Shown piece by piece: positions 6,748 to 8,021 of a stretch of DNA of 8,021 nucleotides. This DNA is from Candidatus Hydrogenedentota bacterium (GTDB lineage: Bacteria; Hydrogenedentota; Hydrogenedentia; Hydrogenedentales; SLHB01). The notes beneath the pieces were generated by a model. The model made no database searches and was not told where the DNA came from. It saw nothing but the letters and a program-made list of their open reading frames with translations. The stretch is taken from contig PWNM01000427.1 in NCBI GenBank assembly GCA_003557825.1, positions 1-8,021 on the forward strand, given 5' to 3'. A program made the translations under genes and the position numbers. Within the stretch, counting starts at the first letter, position 1, and each line of letters starts with the position of its first letter.

Positions 6748-6757
6748 ATGGCATAAT
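6729..6757 (+). promoter_or_regulatory. Likely promoter of the tmRNA gene
   Basis: TGGACG (6729-6734), a 17-base spacer and CATAAT (6752-6757) match four and five of six sigma70 consensus positions. Transcription would start near 6764, giving a precursor with about 35 extra bases before the mature 5' end at 6799. The -35 box lies in the 3' arm of the preceding terminator hairpin. TATAAA at 6763-6768 is an alternative -10 without a good -35. Confidence 0.45.
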
Positions 6758-6798
6758 TGTGTTATAAATTCATGCGCATTCGCGTCGCTTTCGCCCGT

Positions 6799-7156
6799 GG
6801 GGGCGACAAGGTTTCGACGGGGGTGAAGAAGCATGAGTTGCGTGTCGAGGTTGATCGGTTGGCCTCGTAAAAAGCCGATCAAAACACAACTGCCAACGAA
6901 CCTTTGGCAATGGCTGCCTAACTTTAGGTTGCCCGTCTTACCCCTGACCGCCTGCTAGGGGGCTAAGGCGTCGACAGCGGGCCTCGAAGCCGAACGGCGG
7001 TGGAGCGTTCGGTGGAGAGTATCGACTCCGCCTAGCGGTTTCGGATAGCGAGCCCGACGCGATCCGGAATGGCGAATCCTAAAGGACGGGCTACACACGT
7101 AGATGCTCATGTGGATGCACTTCCGGACGGGGGTTCGATTCCCCCCGCCTCCACCA
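6799..7156 (+). ncRNA. ssrA: Transfer-messenger RNA (tmRNA)
   Basis: This 358-base RNA rescues ribosomes stalled on broken mRNAs by acting first as alanyl-tRNA, then as a short mRNA that adds a degradation tag. The acceptor stem pairs GGGGGCG (6799-6805) with CGCCTCC (7146-7152), followed by A and an encoded CCA (7154-7156). The T-arm GGGGG-TTCGATT-CCCCC is intact. The conserved 5' segment ACAAGGTTTCGACGGG is present, as is the PK1 region, where GATCGG pairs with CCGATC around TTGGCCTCGTAAAAAG. The tag reading frame lies at 6892-6921, followed by the GC-rich pseudoknot region. The gene is a single piece, not circularly permuted. No clear terminator is seen after it, only TTTTT at 7161-7165. 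Confidence 0.97.
6892..6921 (+). other. tmRNA tag peptide reading frame
   Basis: The resume codon GCC follows ACAACT, which keeps the conserved A four bases upstream. The codons read Ala-Asn-Glu-Pro-Leu-Ala-Met-Ala-Ala, then TAA. With the alanine carried by the tRNA part the tag would be A-ANEPLAMAA. The AN start and the small hydrophobic Ala-Ala end are the features proteases such as ClpXP recognise in other bacteria. Confidence 0.9.
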
Positions 7157-7294
7157 TAGCTTTTTGCTTAAAACAATACCACTGTGCTAGCCTCCTGCCC
7201 CTCCTTGTTCACGTATTTCAACCGCCCATCCGCCTACGTTAAGATTAGAAAATGAAGATGCTCACAACCTTGAGGTCAACCGAAAGGGAAATGT

Positions 7295-7453
7295 ATGACC
7301 ATCATCGAACGGCTTCGTAACTGGTGGACACGTCTACGATGCCCCACTGAATTTCTCTGCGATAACTGCAAGTATGACCATCCCTCCGCCTGCAATCGAC
7401 CGGAACGGCCCAATGCCACCCGGTGTCCTGACTATCGGCCGCGAGGATCGTAG
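7295..7453 (+). CDS. Small cysteine-rich protein of unknown function (52 aa)
   Basis: A 52-residue open frame begins at ATG 7295, five bases after an AAAGGGA ribosome binding site (7284-7290). The protein has a basic amphipathic start with two tryptophans (MTIIERLRNWWTRLR). A cysteine-rich body follows: CPTEFLCDNCKYDHPSAC, then RPERPNATRCPDYRPR. The five cysteines (residues 16, 22, 25, 33 and 44), with CxxC, look able to bind a metal such as zinc or an iron-sulfur cluster. The sequence is compositionally protein-like and ends cleanly at TAG. I do not recognise a named family. An overlapping ATG at 7291 opens only a nine-codon frame. A weak promoter (TTCAAC 7217, TAAGAT 7240) might serve it; the 138 bases between tmRNA and this gene hold nothing else visible. 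Zinc-ribbon-like function is inference only. Confidence 0.6.
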   Translation: MTIIERLRNWWTRLRCPTEFLCDNCKYDHPSACNRPERPNATRCPDYRPRGS

Positions 7454-7483
7454 ACCGGAAGCCTATACTTGCGGCTCCCATCA

Positions 7484-7512
7484 TTGACGGAGTACGGGAA
7501 AGGTTGTATGCT
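7484..7512 (+). promoter_or_regulatory. Likely promoter of the lipoprotein gene
   Basis: TTGACG (7484-7489) and TATGCT (7507-7512), spaced 17 bases, match five and four of six sigma70 consensus positions. Transcription would start near 7519, leaving an untranslated leader of about 93 bases. The 158 bases between the Cys-rich gene and the lipoprotein hold this promoter and no convincing gene. Confidence 0.55.
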
Positions 7513-7611
7513 AAAAGATAGCCTGAATGCCAGGCAGAACGTCGACAATCGGCGAATATTTCGACCATAGCGGAGCGACAACAAGAACATGATCATGATG
7601 GAGGTAAAAAA

Positions 7612-8021
7612 ATGCGTTCGAAAGAAGTCTTGCGTAGCCTGTTCGTATTAGGTTTGGTGGTTACGGCGGCAGCCTATTTGACGGGTTGCGAGGTCCCGGA
7701 ACCCGAAGATGCGCCCCCGCCCACCGAAAATGACGAACCAATCGAGGAGCCTGATGAAGCCGATCCGGAGCCAGAGCCTCCCGATGTGGACGAGCCCGAA
7801 GTGGATCCGGAGCCCGAACCAGTTGACGAAGCGTCGCTCACTGCTGAGGATTTGGTCGATACGGTATGGCAAGCAGGTCCAATGGAGCTTGCCTTTGGAG
7901 CCGACGGTCAGTTGATCGTGAATGATACCGAAGAAGGCACATGGTCGCTGGCCGGTCCGCAATTGACCATCGAAGCTGCGGGGCACTCGTACACGGCCGA
8001 GGTCCGAAACGATGGAATATA
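7612..8021 (+). CDS. Putative lipoprotein with acidic Pro-rich linker, 3' end outside window
   Basis: The first 136 residues are visible. A basic N-terminus (MRSKEVLR), a hydrophobic core (9-22) and the lipobox LTGC (Leu23-Cys26) mark a type II signal peptide, so Cys26 should be lipidated and the protein membrane-anchored. Residues 27-74 are almost only Glu, Pro and Asp with a few Ala and Val, including two DPEPEP repeats; this is a probable disordered spacer. From about residue 76 a folded domain begins (LTAEDLVDTVWQAG, then ELAFGADGQLIVND, EGTWSLAGPQLTI). Its strand-rich pattern, with GTW and a following polar turn, recalls lipocalin-like or META-type small beta-barrels, but I cannot name the family. 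A strong GGAGGT (7600-7605) lies six bases before ATG 7612. The start is secure; the end is outside the window. Confidence 0.85.
   Translation, partial: MRSKEVLRSLFVLGLVVTAAAYLTGCEVPEPEDAPPPTENDEPIEEPDEADPEPEPPDVDEPEVDPEPEPVDEASLTAEDLVDTVWQAGPMELAFGADGQLIVNDTEEGTWSLAGPQLTIEAAGHSYTAEVRNDGI

Noticed and set aside
7508..7570. Twenty-codon frame starting at ATG 7508
   Set aside because: Its ATG is part of the proposed -10 box (TATGCT) of the lipoprotein promoter, and the peptide has no recognisable feature.
7302..7986. Minus-strand open frames at 7302-7568 and 7648-7986
   Set aside because: The first lies opposite the small Cys-rich gene and crosses the proposed lipoprotein promoter; the second is opposite the lipoprotein gene. 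Neither has a ribosome binding site or protein-like motif that I can see.
7120..8021. Integration site or genomic island at the tmRNA 3' end
   Set aside because: tmRNA ends are common phage targets, but no integrase gene and no repeat of the tmRNA 3' end is visible in the 865 bases downstream.
1..8021. A previously undescribed multi-gene system
   Set aside because: All larger genes fit known housekeeping families, and no repeats, recombinases, toxin-antitoxin pairs or defence motifs were found on either strand.

Overview
The window (about 8 kb, mid-50s % GC by eye) reads as ordinary chromosomal DNA of a bacterium. Strong Shine-Dalgarno sites, an FMN riboswitch, a one-piece tmRNA and a lipobox protein all support Bacteria. 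The phylum cannot be fixed from sequence alone. The bifunctional RibBA, the GQTE variant of its DHBP synthase and the small Cys-rich protein would suit a planctomycete- or Hydrogenedentes-like lineage, but that is a guess.

Left part (1-4937, minus strand): a complete riboflavin operon in the order ribD - ribE - ribBA - ribH - nusB - PHP phosphoesterase. Gaps between genes run from 0 to about 28 bases, and several ribosome binding sites lie inside the end of the preceding gene. A likely promoter (4908-4937) leads into a textbook FMN riboswitch aptamer (4779-4889). A terminator-like hairpin follows, whose U-rich tail runs straight into the ribD start codon. Together ribD, ribE, ribBA and ribH encode the whole path from GTP and ribulose 5-phosphate to riboflavin except the phosphatase step. 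NusB and the PHP protein are co-transcribed passengers with RNA- or nucleotide-related roles.

Middle part (5096-6686, plus strand): a divergently transcribed NAD-dependent lactate/malate dehydrogenase whose substrate-specificity residue is of malate type, then an exported TlpA-like thioredoxin with a WCGPC active site. The thioredoxin gene ends in a good hairpin terminator.

Right part (6729-8021, plus strand): a complete tmRNA gene (ssrA) with a readable tag (ANEPLAMAA), a 52-residue cysteine-rich protein of unknown function with its own ribosome binding site, and the first 136 residues of a lipoprotein with a long Glu/Pro/Asp linker. The lipoprotein has a good sigma70-type promoter and runs off the window.

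I see no mobile element, CRISPR array, defence system or obviously novel multi-gene system. The points most worth a second look are single-residue and regulatory oddities: Gln in place of the metal-binding His in RibBA, Arg at the specificity position of the dehydrogenase, the ribD leader without a ribosome binding site, and the small Cys-rich protein.
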